From NCBI GenBank assembly GCA_023436605.1, contig JAEZIQ010000110.1, positions 1 through 14,801 on the forward strand: a DNA stretch of 14,801 nucleotides. Direction: 5' to 3'. The stretch is from Actinomycetes bacterium (GTDB lineage Bacteria; Actinomycetota; Thermoleophilia; Solirubrobacterales; 70-9). This document shows positions 1 through 6,960 of the stretch, one piece after another (the stretch's first letter is position 1; every line of letters starts with the position of its first letter). Made by a program: the position numbers and the translations under genes. The notes below the pieces were generated by a model that did not search any database, was not told the origin of the DNA, and was given only the letters and a program-made list of their open reading frames with translations.

Positions 1-136
1 CTTCGTGGCAGTGCGTCCGTACTCCTCGGACGGTGGACGGATGTGAGCTTACCGTCAGCCATGAAAACCGGCCAAACCCGCTCTTGTTGCGGTAAATCCG
101 ATCCTTGAACCGGGCCGGGGCCGGGGAGGGTTCAGA
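1..136. other. Left-edge intergenic region, no assignable gene
   Basis: No complete gene is visible in these 136 bases. A minus-strand ATG at 60-62 opens a frame that stays open for 20 codons to the window edge (begins MADGKLTSVH), so a gene running off the left side is possible, but no Shine-Dalgarno precedes it. Plus-strand frames that are open at position 1 close at or before about base 108 and could equally be the tail of an upstream gene. A small hairpin (CGTCCG at 14-19 with CGGACG at 27-32, 7-nt loop, no T-run) is present. A GGGCC-rich stretch at about 112-130 leads into the ribosome binding site of the next gene. I found no convincing promoter. Confidence 0.3.
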
Positions 137-994
137 ATGGAGGGCATGAGCGCAAGCGAAGCCGACCCCGGTTCAACCGAGCCCGGCTGGGGCACAAGCG
201 CCGGAAACGCATGGGTCCAGATCCAGGATCTGACCGATAGCGTCTACGCCCCGGTGGAGAACCTGCTCACCGATGAGGTCGAGTCGGGACCCGGAAAGCG
301 GGTGCTCGACGTCGGTTGCGGCACCGGTGTTACCACGGTCGCGATCGCCCGTCGCCTCGGGCCCGGCGCCCGGTGTACCGGGATCGACATCTCGGAGCCG
401 ATGGTCGAGGCCGCGACCCGGCGGGCCGGTGAGGCCGGGGTCGAAGCAGAGTTCGTCCTGGCTGACGCCGAAACGCATGATTTCGGCGAGGGAACGTTCG
501 ATCAGGTCGTCTCCCGCTGGGGACTCATGTTCTTTACCGATCCGGTGGCCGGTTTCGCGAACCTGCGCCGGGCCGCCACTGGGGGGCGACTCCGGGCGAT
601 CAGCTGGCGCAGCCACACCGAGAACCCGTTCATGACGGTGGCCGAGGAAGCCGCCGCCCCTCTGCTCCCGGGATTCGAGCCGCGCCGCTCCGATGACGCG
701 CCCGGCCAGTTCGGCCTGGCCGACGAGAGCTACGTGACCCGGACGCTCGAAGCGGCGGGCTGGCAAGAGGTCACGCTTCGTCCGATCGACCTCGAATGCT
801 CGTTTCCGGAGTCGGAGCTGGTCCGCTACTTCACGGGCCTGGGCCCGCTGGCCAGGCACCTGGACGACCTGCCGGCCGACCAGGTGCCTGACGGGCTGAC
901 CGAAACCGTCAGCGACGCCTTCCAGCCCTACATCGAGAGCGGACGAGTCAGGTTCGACGTCGCCTGCTGGATGATCGAAGCGAACGCTCCCTGA
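137..994 (+). CDS. Class I SAM-dependent methyltransferase
   Basis: This is a 285-residue cytosolic protein with the class I (Rossmann-fold) methyltransferase pattern. Motif I, VLDVGCGTG, is at residues 56-64 and binds S-adenosylmethionine. The acidic end of strand 2 is GIDIS (Asp84), followed by an ADAE segment near 109-112 and the FDQVVSRWGLMFF strand-4 region. The family (Methyltransf_11/25, UbiE-like) methylates small molecules such as quinones, lipids or secondary metabolites. The C-terminal half, which sets the substrate, gives no clue that I recognise. The ATG at 137 is preceded by GGGAGGG at 124-130 with a 6-nt spacer, which favours it over the in-frame ATG at 146. The gene stands alone on its strand and ends one base before the convergent aldehyde dehydrogenase stop. 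Fold and cofactor are secure; substrate is unknown. Confidence 0.9.
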   Translation: MEGMSASEADPGSTEPGWGTSAGNAWVQIQDLTDSVYAPVENLLTDEVESGPGKRVLDVGCGTGVTTVAIARRLGPGARCTGIDISEPMVEAATRRAGEAGVEAEFVLADAETHDFGEGTFDQVVSRWGLMFFTDPVAGFANLRRAATGGRLRAISWRSHTENPFMTVAEEAAAPLLPGFEPRRSDDAPGQFGLADESYVTRTLEAAGWQEVTLRPIDLECSFPESELVRYFTGLGPLARHLDDLPADQVPDGLTETVSDAFQPYIESGRVRFDVACWMIEANAP

Positions 995-995
995 A

Positions 996-2420
996 TCAAC
1001 CGCCCTGAAGGGTGACGAAGCGCTCCTCGGTCATCTCGATGATCGAGAAAGCGGGACCCTCGCGGGTGTTGCCGGAATCCTTGATTCCCCCGTATGGCTG
1101 CTGGTCGGCCCGGAAGGTGGGGACCTCGTTAATCAGCACTCCGCCGAACTCGAGAGTTTCGGCCGCTTTCAGGCCGTTGCCCATGTCACGAGTGAAGACG
1201 CCTGCCTGCAGACCGAACTTCGAGTCGTTGGCCTGAGCCAGAGCCTCGTCGAAATCGGTGAAACGGTCGACGGTTGCGACCGGCCCGAAGATCTCCTCGC
1301 ACCAGACTTTCGCGTCCCGCGACGGGCCCTCCAGGAGGGTGGGGGCGAGGCAGCGATCCTCGTCGACCAGCTCACCGCCGGTCAGGATCCTGGCGCCACC
1401 GGCGACCGCTTCGTCGATCCACTCCTTGACCCGGTCCCGGTCACCGCGGGTGATCAGCGGTCCGACGTCGGTGTCGTCCTCGGCCGGATTGCCTACCTTG
1501 AGGCCTTCGACGTTCGCGACCAGCCGCTCGATGAACTGATCGGCCACCGCCTCGTGTACGAGGATGCGCTGGATCGAGATGCAGCTCTGGCCGGCATGGG
1601 AGAAGGCATGGATCTGGGCCTTGTCGGCCGCGGTCTCCCAGTCACCGTCCTCGTTGACGATCAGGGGAGCGTTTGACCCGAGTTCGAGGCCGACCTTCTT
1701 GTGCGGGACCTTGCTGCGGATCCCCCAACCGACCGGGGCCGAACCGGTGAACGAGATCGCCGCCGTGAGTTCGTGTTCAACGATCGCGTTGCCGACCGAC
1801 GAGCCGCCGCCCGGAATGACACTGAGCCAGCCGGCAGGCAGGCCGGCGTCGATCAGGATCTCGGCCAGCTTGATCGAGGAAACGGGGGTCTGGCCGGCCG
1901 GCTTCAGGACCACAGCGTTGCCGGCTGCGAGGGCCGGGCCGAGTTTGTGGCAGACCAGGTTGAGCGGGAAGTTGAAGGGGCTGATCGCACCGACCACGCC
2001 GAGCGGGACCCGCAGCATCACACCGAGCTTGCCGACGCCGGCTGCGGAAGCTTCCATCGGCACCGTGCCGCCGGTCAGCTTGCGGGCCTCGACCGCCGAG
2101 AAAGTCATCGTGTCGGCTGCGCGGGATGCCTCGGCCCGGGCCGTCTTGATCGGCTTGCCGGCTTCGTCCGAGATCGTCCGGGCCAGATCCTCATGCCGTT
2201 CGCGGATCAGGTGGGCGGCCCGGTCGAGAATCTCGGCTCGTTCGTATTGCGGGATTGGCGACTCGGTGAAGACCTTGTGGGCCGCCCTGACCGCCTTGTC
2301 GACCGTGCTCTCGTCGCCCTGGGCGACGCGGGCGACCGGACTCTCGTCCCAGGGACTGAGAACTTCGTCCCAGTCACCAGTTTCGATCCATTCACCGGCC
2401 AAAAGCAACTTGTGATCCAA
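996..2420 (-). CDS. NAD(P)-dependent aldehyde dehydrogenase
   Basis: This 474-residue protein is a full-length member of the aldehyde dehydrogenase superfamily, which oxidises an aldehyde to the acid (or acyl product) with NAD(P)+. Visible active-site elements are SPFNFP with the oxyanion Asn150, LKPAGQTP with cofactor-binding Lys173, FTGS at 224-227, LELGSNAP with general-base Glu246, GQSC with nucleophile Cys280, and EEIFGPV further on. The C-terminal KDSGNTREGP segment is also typical. It most resembles the non-phosphorylating GAPDH / lactaldehyde / phosphonoacetaldehyde branch, but the substrate cannot be fixed from sequence alone. The start codon is TTG at 2418-2420, supported by a GAGGAG Shine-Dalgarno 8 nt upstream and the normal family N-terminus (LLLAGEWIETG). 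It is divergent from the SpoIID-type gene and no pathway partner is adjacent. Confidence 0.93.
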   Translation of the reverse strand: MDHKLLLAGEWIETGDWDEVLSPWDESPVARVAQGDESTVDKAVRAAHKVFTESPIPQYERAEILDRAAHLIRERHEDLARTISDEAGKPIKTARAEASRAADTMTFSAVEARKLTGGTVPMEASAAGVGKLGVMLRVPLGVVGAISPFNFPLNLVCHKLGPALAAGNAVVLKPAGQTPVSSIKLAEILIDAGLPAGWLSVIPGGGSSVGNAIVEHELTAAISFTGSAPVGWGIRSKVPHKKVGLELGSNAPLIVNEDGDWETAADKAQIHAFSHAGQSCISIQRILVHEAVADQFIERLVANVEGLKVGNPAEDDTDVGPLITRGDRDRVKEWIDEAVAGGARILTGGELVDEDRCLAPTLLEGPSRDAKVWCEEIFGPVATVDRFTDFDEALAQANDSKFGLQAGVFTRDMGNGLKAAETLEFGGVLINEVPTFRADQQPYGGIKDSGNTREGPAFSIIEMTEERFVTLQGG

Positions 2421-2428
2421 CGCGACTT

Positions 2429-2434
2429 CTCCTC
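2429..2434 (-). promoter_or_regulatory. Shine-Dalgarno that fixes the TTG start of the aldehyde dehydrogenase
   Basis: On the minus strand GAGGAG lies 8 nt before TTG at 2420. It is the clearest evidence that this rare start codon is used, as no in-frame ATG or GTG with comparable context lies next to the conserved N-terminus. Confidence 0.6.
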
Positions 2435-2483
2435 GGGATTCGCTGATGGGGCTGGTCCGTCCCCGGGAAAGACTCCTTTCAAA

Positions 2484-2489
2484 GATAAT
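2484..2489 (+). promoter_or_regulatory. Possible -10 element (GATAAT) for the SpoIID-type gene
   Basis: The 112-bp divergent spacer (2421-2532) must hold promoters for both flanking genes. The only good sigma-70-like -10 hexamer on the plus strand is GATAAT, which would place the transcript start near 2496 and leave a leader of about 37 nt before ATG 2533. No matching -35 hexamer is seen at the usual distance (the sequence there is C-rich), so this is weak. Confidence 0.22.
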
Positions 2490-2532
2490 GGCAGGCCGAG
2501 ACCTTCACCCATCGAAACTGTTGGGACAAGAG

Positions 2533-3672
2533 ATGACCTCCCCGCTGGACATTTCGTCAAAACTCCGCTGGCTGCTCCCGCTGCTGATCGCAGCGACGAT
2601 TCTGCTGCCGGCTTTCGCTTCACCCGTGAAGGCGGATGCCGCGGTCACCTGGACAATCCGTGGCGGCGGTTTCGGCCACGGCGTCGGCATGAGCGCCTAC
2701 GGCGCCTACGGCATGGGCCAGGACGGTTACAAGTACGGGCGGATCCTCCGCTACTACTACCGCGGGATCCAGATTCGCAAGGTGCAGGCGAAGCGCAACA
2801 TCAAGGTCTTGCTCGACGTTGATGCTTCCCCCCGGTTCAGCGGGGCGCGCTGGGCCTGCGGTCGCAAGCTCCTTCCGCGCCTGACCTACAGCGCCGGGAT
2901 CGGCCGCAACGGAATCTTCCTGAGGGGCGGTGGAGGAAAGCCGCTGAAGAAGTGCGGCAATGTGCTCAGGACCGAGGCGAGTGGTTCCGTGGTTTTCAAG
3001 GGACTCGGCCACTACCGCGGAGGCGTCGAGATCAAGCGCGGGGGCGGCTCGCTCTACGTGATCAACAACGTGCCGCTCAACTTTTACTGCCGGGGTGTAC
3101 TGGCCGGCGAGTTGATCCCCTCCTGGCCGATGGAAACCCTCAAGGCCTTCGCCCTGGCCGCCCGGTCGATCGGGCTCGAAGCCAAGGGCAGATTCGACGG
3201 GTATGACGTTTACCCGGACACCCGCAGCCAGGTGTACAAGCCGATCTCATCCGAGTATTCCCGCACCAACCGGGCCTGTGCGCAAACTGCCAGCCAGGCA
3301 CTTTTCTATGGCGGCAAAATCGCGCTTGCGCTCTTCTCCGCCTCTTCGGGCGGCTACACGGAGAACGTCGAGAACGTCTTCTACAGCGGCGCGATCCCCT
3401 ATCTGCGCGGGGTGCCCGATCCGTGGGACAAGGGTTCCCCGTACCACCGCTGGAGTTACAGCTTCTCTCACGCCCGCATGAACTCGCTGCTCGGCAGCTA
3501 CGTCTCAGGGCGACTGCGCGGAATCCAGGTCACCCGCCAGGGCGTTTCGGGCCGGGTCATCTGGGCCAGGCTCACCGGAACTGGCGGCACGACCAGGATC
3601 CGGGGCGACTCGCTTCAGTACGCGCTCGGGCTCCCCGACCGGTTGATCGTCAGCATCAGCATCAGGAGATAA
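2533..3672 (+). CDS. Secreted SpoIID/LytB-domain protein
   Basis: The protein is 379 residues from the ATG at 2533. I chose this start because it begins directly with a Sec-type signal peptide: a charged n-region ending SSKLRW, a hydrophobic core at about 14-30, and a likely cleavage near KADA at residue 36. In-frame ATGs at 2446 and 2488 would only add a charged, poorly conserved extension. The mature part opens with GGGFGHGVGMSAYGAYGMG (about 44-62), a motif typical of actinobacterial SpoIID homologues. The SpoIID core follows at about 185-211: RGVLAGELIPSW then METLKAFALAARS. SpoIID is a lytic transglycosylase acting on denuded peptidoglycan, and Glu193 matches its catalytic Glu position (B. 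subtilis/C. difficile family knowledge). A later ASSGGYTENVENVF segment is also family-typical. The Ser at 'AARS' replaces the more usual AART. The likely role is wall remodelling outside the membrane, since no sporulation gene is nearby. Confidence 0.88.
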   Translation: MTSPLDISSKLRWLLPLLIAATILLPAFASPVKADAAVTWTIRGGGFGHGVGMSAYGAYGMGQDGYKYGRILRYYYRGIQIRKVQAKRNIKVLLDVDASPRFSGARWACGRKLLPRLTYSAGIGRNGIFLRGGGGKPLKKCGNVLRTEASGSVVFKGLGHYRGGVEIKRGGGSLYVINNVPLNFYCRGVLAGELIPSWPMETLKAFALAARSIGLEAKGRFDGYDVYPDTRSQVYKPISSEYSRTNRACAQTASQALFYGGKIALALFSASSGGYTENVENVFYSGAIPYLRGVPDPWDKGSPYHRWSYSFSHARMNSLLGSYVSGRLRGIQVTRQGVSGRVIWARLTGTGGTTRIRGDSLQYALGLPDRLIVSISIRR

Positions 3673-3676
3673 GTAC

Positions 3677-3698
3677 CGGCCCGGACTTCGCCGGACCG
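3677..3698 (+). terminator. Hairpin just after the SpoIID-type gene, possible terminator
   Basis: Four bases after the stop codon an inverted repeat CGG-C-CCGG / CCGG-A-CCG closes a 6-nt ACTTCG loop: seven GC pairs with one internal mismatch. There is no following T-run, so it would be a non-canonical (I-shaped) terminator of the kind proposed in GC-rich actinobacteria, or a 3'-end stabiliser. Confidence 0.35.
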
Positions 3699-3711
3699 AA
3701 CGGCAACCCGC

Positions 3712-3745
3712 CCCTCCCACTTGAATCATGGGACGGATGGGAGGG
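3712..3745. terminator. Inverted repeat between convergent genes, possible bidirectional terminator
   Basis: CCCTCCCA at 3712-3719 is perfectly complementary to TGGGAGGG at 3738-3745, with an 18-nt loop. It lies in the 78-bp gap between the SpoIID-type stop and the PAP2 phosphatase stop, ending six bases before the latter, so it could serve transcripts from both sides. No T-run is present on either strand. Confidence 0.32.
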
Positions 3746-3750
3746 CTCCG

Positions 3751-4287
3751 CTAGAAGTCGTACGGGGCGTTGGGGTCTTCGCTGACGTCGGCCAGGAGGT
3801 TCCCGGCGACGGTTCCCAGGGTGGTACCCAGCACGACCCCGGCAGCGATGTCGCTGGGGTAGTGCATGCCCAGGTAGGGACGGGTGACCGCCATCAGGGC
3901 GGCGGCGCCGAAGAAGGCGAGTTTCAGTTCGGGGGCCAGACGGCTCATCGCGGTGGCGGCAGCGAAGGAGGCCGTCGCGTGGGCCGACGGGAAGGAAAGT
4001 GAAGAGGGCGCGCCGCCGATCGGAGGCAGGCCCTCGAGCTGGGGGCGAGGCCGCCGGACCACCAGCTTGACGAGGAAGTTCAAACCGATCGCGAACGGTC
4101 CGATCAGCGATGCCGCCAGCCACTGTTTGCGGCGCTTGCGGTCGAGCGCCGCGCCAGCCAGTCCGAGGCCGAACCAGAGGTAGCCGTTTTCCCCCGACTT
4201 CGAGATCAGGCGGGCGGACTTCTCGATTGGCGGTGCGTGACCGCGGGTCCGCATCAGTTTCAGCAGTTTCGTATCCAGTTGCTTCAC
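3751..4287 (-). CDS. PAP2-family membrane phosphatase
   Basis: This 178-residue integral membrane protein has all three PAP2 (type 2 phosphatidic acid phosphatase) active-site motifs. KLVVRRPRP supplies the K-x6-RP motif (Lys74, Arg81, Pro82), SFPSAHATASF supplies PSxH (His103), and TRPYLGMHYPSD supplies R-x5-H-x3-D (Arg136, His142, Asp146). The family removes phosphate from lipid phosphates such as phosphatidic acid or undecaprenyl pyrophosphate on the outer membrane face. Hydrophobic segments lie at about 36-48, 56-74, 104-116, 124-136 and 146-164, so the protein is compact. The GTG at 4285-4287 is the apparent start with no Shine-Dalgarno; a -10-like TATCCT lies 9 nt upstream. A lipid-carrier recycling role would suit the glycan genes further right, but they are not adjacent. 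Confidence 0.9.
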   Translation of the reverse strand: MKQLDTKLLKLMRTRGHAPPIEKSARLISKSGENGYLWFGLGLAGAALDRKRRKQWLAASLIGPFAIGLNFLVKLVVRRPRPQLEGLPPIGGAPSSLSFPSAHATASFAAATAMSRLAPELKLAFFGAAALMAVTRPYLGMHYPSDIAAGVVLGTTLGTVAGNLLADVSEDPNAPYDF

Positions 4288-4296
4288 TTGCCGGGC

Positions 4297-4302
4297 AGGA
4301 TA
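4297..4302 (-). promoter_or_regulatory. Possible -10 element of the PAP2 gene
   Basis: On the minus strand TATCCT fits the actinobacterial TANNNT pattern and sits 9 nt before the GTG start, implying a transcript that is leaderless or nearly so. The spacer to the divergent neighbour is only 40 bp and no -35 hexamer is evident. Confidence 0.25.
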
Positions 4303-4327
4303 TGGGGCTATTCGGGATGATCGCGGC

Positions 4328-5425
4328 GTGGCGCGTCCCGAGCCGAAAACGGAGGAGGAGTTCGAGCACGAGTTCCGGCGGGCCGGACTGCCGCTCTTGA
4401 CCGAGGATTACTCGGCATCGGAGGACATCTTCAACCGGGCCGTTCCACTACTCGGACTGGTCCTGATCGCCGAGCTGCTCGGTCCGCTGAACAGCAAGTT
4501 TTCCACGCTCGAGAACATCATCGCGGTCGCGCTCGGGCTGGTCTTCCTGCTGGCTGCGCTCGGTGTGATGAACAAGCTGCGGGGTCGGCCCGTCCGGTCG
4601 CTGCCACGCAAAGTGGGCCGCCCCGAACTAGCCGCCTTCGTGATCGTTCCGGCCCTGTTGCCGGGTCTGATCTCCGAGCACTGGGGGATCGCCGCCCTGA
4701 CCGCGCTCTTCAATCTCGCCCTGCTGGCGCTGATCCTCGGGGTGGTCGGCTTCGGGATCATCTCGATCGTCCGCTGGGCGATGACCCGTCTGCTCGACGA
4801 ACTATCCCGTTCTCTCGGGTTGCTGGTCAAGGCCGTACCCCTGCTGATGATCTTCTCCCTGATCCTGTTCCTGACACCGGAGCTCTGGGAGGTCTTCAGC
4901 TCCCTGCCCGATGCTTCGCTCTTCCTCCTGATCGGTCTGTTCATGCTGCTCGGTTCCGGTTTCCTCATCGCCCGCATTCCCCGTGAGGTCGAGGATCTGG
5001 AGGAGAGCGCCGGCGCCGGCGGACCGCCACTTCGGCCGCGTCAGAGGTTCAACGTCGGTCTGGTGCTTTTTGTGAGTCAGTCGCTCCAGGTACTGCTGGT
5101 TGCGGTTGCGGTCGCCTTCTTCTTCGTGATCTTCGGGATGCTCACGATCAACGCGGAGACGATCGAGGGCTGGACCAGCGACCCGGCCGTGGTCCTGATC
5201 GAGTTCCCGCTGGCGGGCCGGCAGGCGCAGCTGACCAGCGAACTGCTCAGGGTCGCCGCGGCCATGGCTTCCTTCACCGGGCTCTACTTCGCGATCTCGA
5301 TGCTGACCGATGACCTGTACCGCAAGGAGTTCCTCACCCAGATCACCGACGAGATGAAAGAGACCTTCGTCCGTCGCTCCCGGTACCTCGAGCTGCTCGG
5401 CCGCAACGGCGGCGGGGCCGCCTAG
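4328..5425 (+). CDS. Multi-pass membrane protein of unknown function
   Basis: I do not recognise the family. The 365-residue product has a charged cytosolic N-terminus (about 1-35, rich in Glu/Arg), then roughly eight hydrophobic segments near 37-54, 62-81, 100-117, 121-150, 165-185, 195-215, 242-272 and 305-326, and a charged C-terminal tail (about 328-360). A hydrophilic loop at about 217-240 (Glu-rich, then GAGGPPLRPRQR) separates the two membrane halves. No transporter, kinase or transferase signature is visible. The GTG at 4328-4330 is used because no in-frame ATG lies upstream in the 40-bp divergent spacer. It lacks a good Shine-Dalgarno, and GATGAT lies 6 nt upstream in the place expected of a -10 for a leaderless transcript. 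The stop TAG overlaps the convergent glycoside hydrolase stop by 3 nt. Confidence 0.78.
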   Translation: MARPEPKTEEEFEHEFRRAGLPLLTEDYSASEDIFNRAVPLLGLVLIAELLGPLNSKFSTLENIIAVALGLVFLLAALGVMNKLRGRPVRSLPRKVGRPELAAFVIVPALLPGLISEHWGIAALTALFNLALLALILGVVGFGIISIVRWAMTRLLDELSRSLGLLVKAVPLLMIFSLILFLTPELWEVFSSLPDASLFLLIGLFMLLGSGFLIARIPREVEDLEESAGAGGPPLRPRQRFNVGLVLFVSQSLQVLLVAVAVAFFFVIFGMLTINAETIEGWTSDPAVVLIEFPLAGRQAQLTSELLRVAAAMASFTGLYFAISMLTDDLYRKEFLTQITDEMKETFVRRSRYLELLGRNGGGAA

Positions 5426-6687
5426 CCCCAGGCTCCGGCGAGGGCTCCGACCGCCTGCTTCGGTCTGCCGTCGATCGATTCATAGACGCCGTCCTGGTAG
5501 TGGGGGCTGTCTCCGATGGCGGTGGGTGGCGGCTCGGCCCGATCGTCGCTGAACAACCGGTGGACGACCATCGACCGGTACCTCGGCCTCGATTTCAACT
5601 GGTCAGCGACCCGGGCCAGCACTTCGGCCTGGATCGACTGACCGTGCTCGGCCCGGTAGGCCGGAGAGAAAATGTCGGTCGACCAGATGTTGGCCGACGA
5701 GGCGCCGGTCTCGGTCAGCCAGAGATCACCGGGAGCGATCTCAAGAGCCTCGTCCAGTTGTTCGATGATCCGGGCGGCCTGCCAGGCGGCGAACTCGCTG
5801 GCCCGGGCGGAGGGATCGTCGGGATTGTCCTCGGGGGTTTCCAGAATTCCGGCTGGGGGCTTCGCGCTCTCGTAGGAGTGGATGCCGATGTCGAACGGTC
5901 CCGGGTCATCGGCGGTCAGTTCGTGCAGGTACTCCTGCCAGGAATTACGCGGGGGAAGACCCAGCCGGTTACCCGGCTCGAGGGCGACGACCGGCGCGAG
6001 GCCGCCCGAGACGACCCGCATCGGAGTGGAGTACGCCCCCGAGGCCTGGCTTTCGGAAACGGCTTCACCGGCCGCCGTCGCCAGCTCCCGGACCCGGGCT
6101 GCCGGGACGGCTCCGAAGGTCCAGACGTTCGGTTCGTTGAAGATCTCGACCGCCTGGATCACGGTGGGGTGACCCGCGTAACGGGCGAACGAGTCGAAAT
6201 GCCGGAGGGTCGCGTCGGCAAATGCACCAAACTCGCCGTCGTGGTCGAGGCTGCAGGTGCGATACGAGTCGGCAGGAAACTCCGGATCGTTGCCGGGCCA
6301 GCGGGGTGCCGTCCTCACCGGTCCGGCCCACTCCGGGCAGCCGAAGATGGTCGGCAATAACTGGAGGTCATGTCGGAGGGCCAGCTCGTGGAGAGGCTGG
6401 TAGGCAGACCAGTCGAACTGGTCGGGGCCTTTCGCCTGCACCGCGGACCAGTCGACGCCGAACCGCATGGCCTCCCCTCGGCACTGCCTGACTTTTCGCA
6501 TCGTCGCCCCGGCGAACGGGGAGGTGCTGTAGGTCAGGAAATCGTCGTTGAATCCGGGCAGGTATTCACTCCCGGCTCCGTCCCGGGTGATCCGCTCATA
6601 GGCGAACCCGGCCCCGAGCAGGAGCCCGGCGCCGATTCCCGCTCGCTTGAGCAGGGTTCTTCGAGTCAGTCGGGGATCGTCGGGCAT
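5422..6687 (-). CDS. Tat-signal glycoside hydrolase, GH-A type TIM barrel
   Basis: The 421-residue product begins with a twin-arginine signal: TRRTLLK at residues 8-14 followed by a Gly/Leu-rich hydrophobic stretch to about 30. No clear AxA cleavage site or lipobox Cys follows, so it may stay membrane-anchored outside the cell. The rest looks like a clan GH-A (beta/alpha)8 barrel. IFNEPNVW places the acid/base Glu185 in the NEP motif at the end of strand 4, and WLTETGAS places a likely nucleophile Glu326 at strand 7. IHSYES (about 269-274) and SMVVHRLFSDD near the end fit strands 6 and 8. Retaining hydrolases of GH5/GH39-like families act on beta-linked xylan, mannan or other glycans, but the substrate here is unknown. 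GGAGG lies only 2 nt before the ATG, closer than usual. It is the last gene of the minus-strand run, 57 bp after its neighbour. Confidence 0.82.
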   Translation of the reverse strand: MPDDPRLTRRTLLKRAGIGAGLLLGAGFAYERITRDGAGSEYLPGFNDDFLTYSTSPFAGATMRKVRQCRGEAMRFGVDWSAVQAKGPDQFDWSAYQPLHELALRHDLQLLPTIFGCPEWAGPVRTAPRWPGNDPEFPADSYRTCSLDHDGEFGAFADATLRHFDSFARYAGHPTVIQAVEIFNEPNVWTFGAVPAARVRELATAAGEAVSESQASGAYSTPMRVVSGGLAPVVALEPGNRLGLPPRNSWQEYLHELTADDPGPFDIGIHSYESAKPPAGILETPEDNPDDPSARASEFAAWQAARIIEQLDEALEIAPGDLWLTETGASSANIWSTDIFSPAYRAEHGQSIQAEVLARVADQLKSRPRYRSMVVHRLFSDDRAEPPPTAIGDSPHYQDGVYESIDGRPKQAVGALAGAWG

Positions 6688-6744
6688 CTCCTCCCGAATG
6701 TTCCCCGGAATCCGGAAACCGACCCAGCGGCCGGCCCGTTCGGA

Positions 6745-6960
6745 CTAGAAGCCGACCGTCTTGCCGCCCGAGGAGATGCGGACGAAGATGACCTTGCCCA
6801 GGTCGATAAGCAGCACGCCCTCCTCGGTCTCGATCTCGTGCGGGCTTTCACCCGAGCCGATCGCAGAACGGAGCGACTTCACCTGGTCGTCATCGAGACG
6901 GGCCGGAATCACCTGGCCGCCATCGAAGCCGATTTCGACGCTGGTCTTTCCGGAGGCCAT
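6745..6960 (-). CDS. 71-residue conserved protein, DUF3107-like
   Basis: This small acidic cytosolic protein begins MASGKTSVEIGFDGG and ends LGKVIFVRISSGGKTVGF. An early VxIG strand, a central helix (DDDQVKSLRSAIGSG), a short hairpin ending in an acidic strand (EEGVLLIDLGKV) and a terminal VGF match the layout of actinobacterial DUF3107 proteins, whose function is not established. The match is from memory of the family's pattern, not a search. Its ATG overlaps the TGA of the upstream epimerase by one base (TGATG), so translation is probably coupled. It is followed by a 57-bp gap before the glycoside hydrolase. Confidence 0.72.
   Translation of the reverse strand: MASGKTSVEIGFDGGQVIPARLDDDQVKSLRSAIGSGESPHEIETEEGVLLIDLGKVIFVRISSGGKTVGF

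Noticed and set aside
1..62. Minus-strand opening from ATG 60-62 running off the left edge
   Set aside because: Only 20 codons are visible, with no Shine-Dalgarno and no recognisable sequence, so it is mentioned under the edge region but not called.
2446..2532. Longer N-terminus of the SpoIID-type protein from ATG 2446 or 2488
   Set aside because: These starts would place a charged 15-29 residue extension before the signal peptide, and neither has a Shine-Dalgarno; ATG 2533 gives a normal export signal.
3662..4369. Minus-strand open frame of 235 codons overlapping the PAP2 gene in another frame
   Set aside because: It is Arg/Pro-rich without membrane segments; the PAP2 frame carries all three active-site motifs.
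5500..6360. Plus-strand open frame of 286 codons inside the glycoside hydrolase
   Set aside because: It has no recognisable motifs, and the opposite strand has the Tat signal and both catalytic Glu motifs.
6688..6744. Possible terminator between the DUF3107-like gene and the glycoside hydrolase (TTCC/GGAA with CCGGAATCCGG)
   Set aside because: The best fold has about six pairs with a 2-nt bulge and no T-run, too weak to call a terminator.
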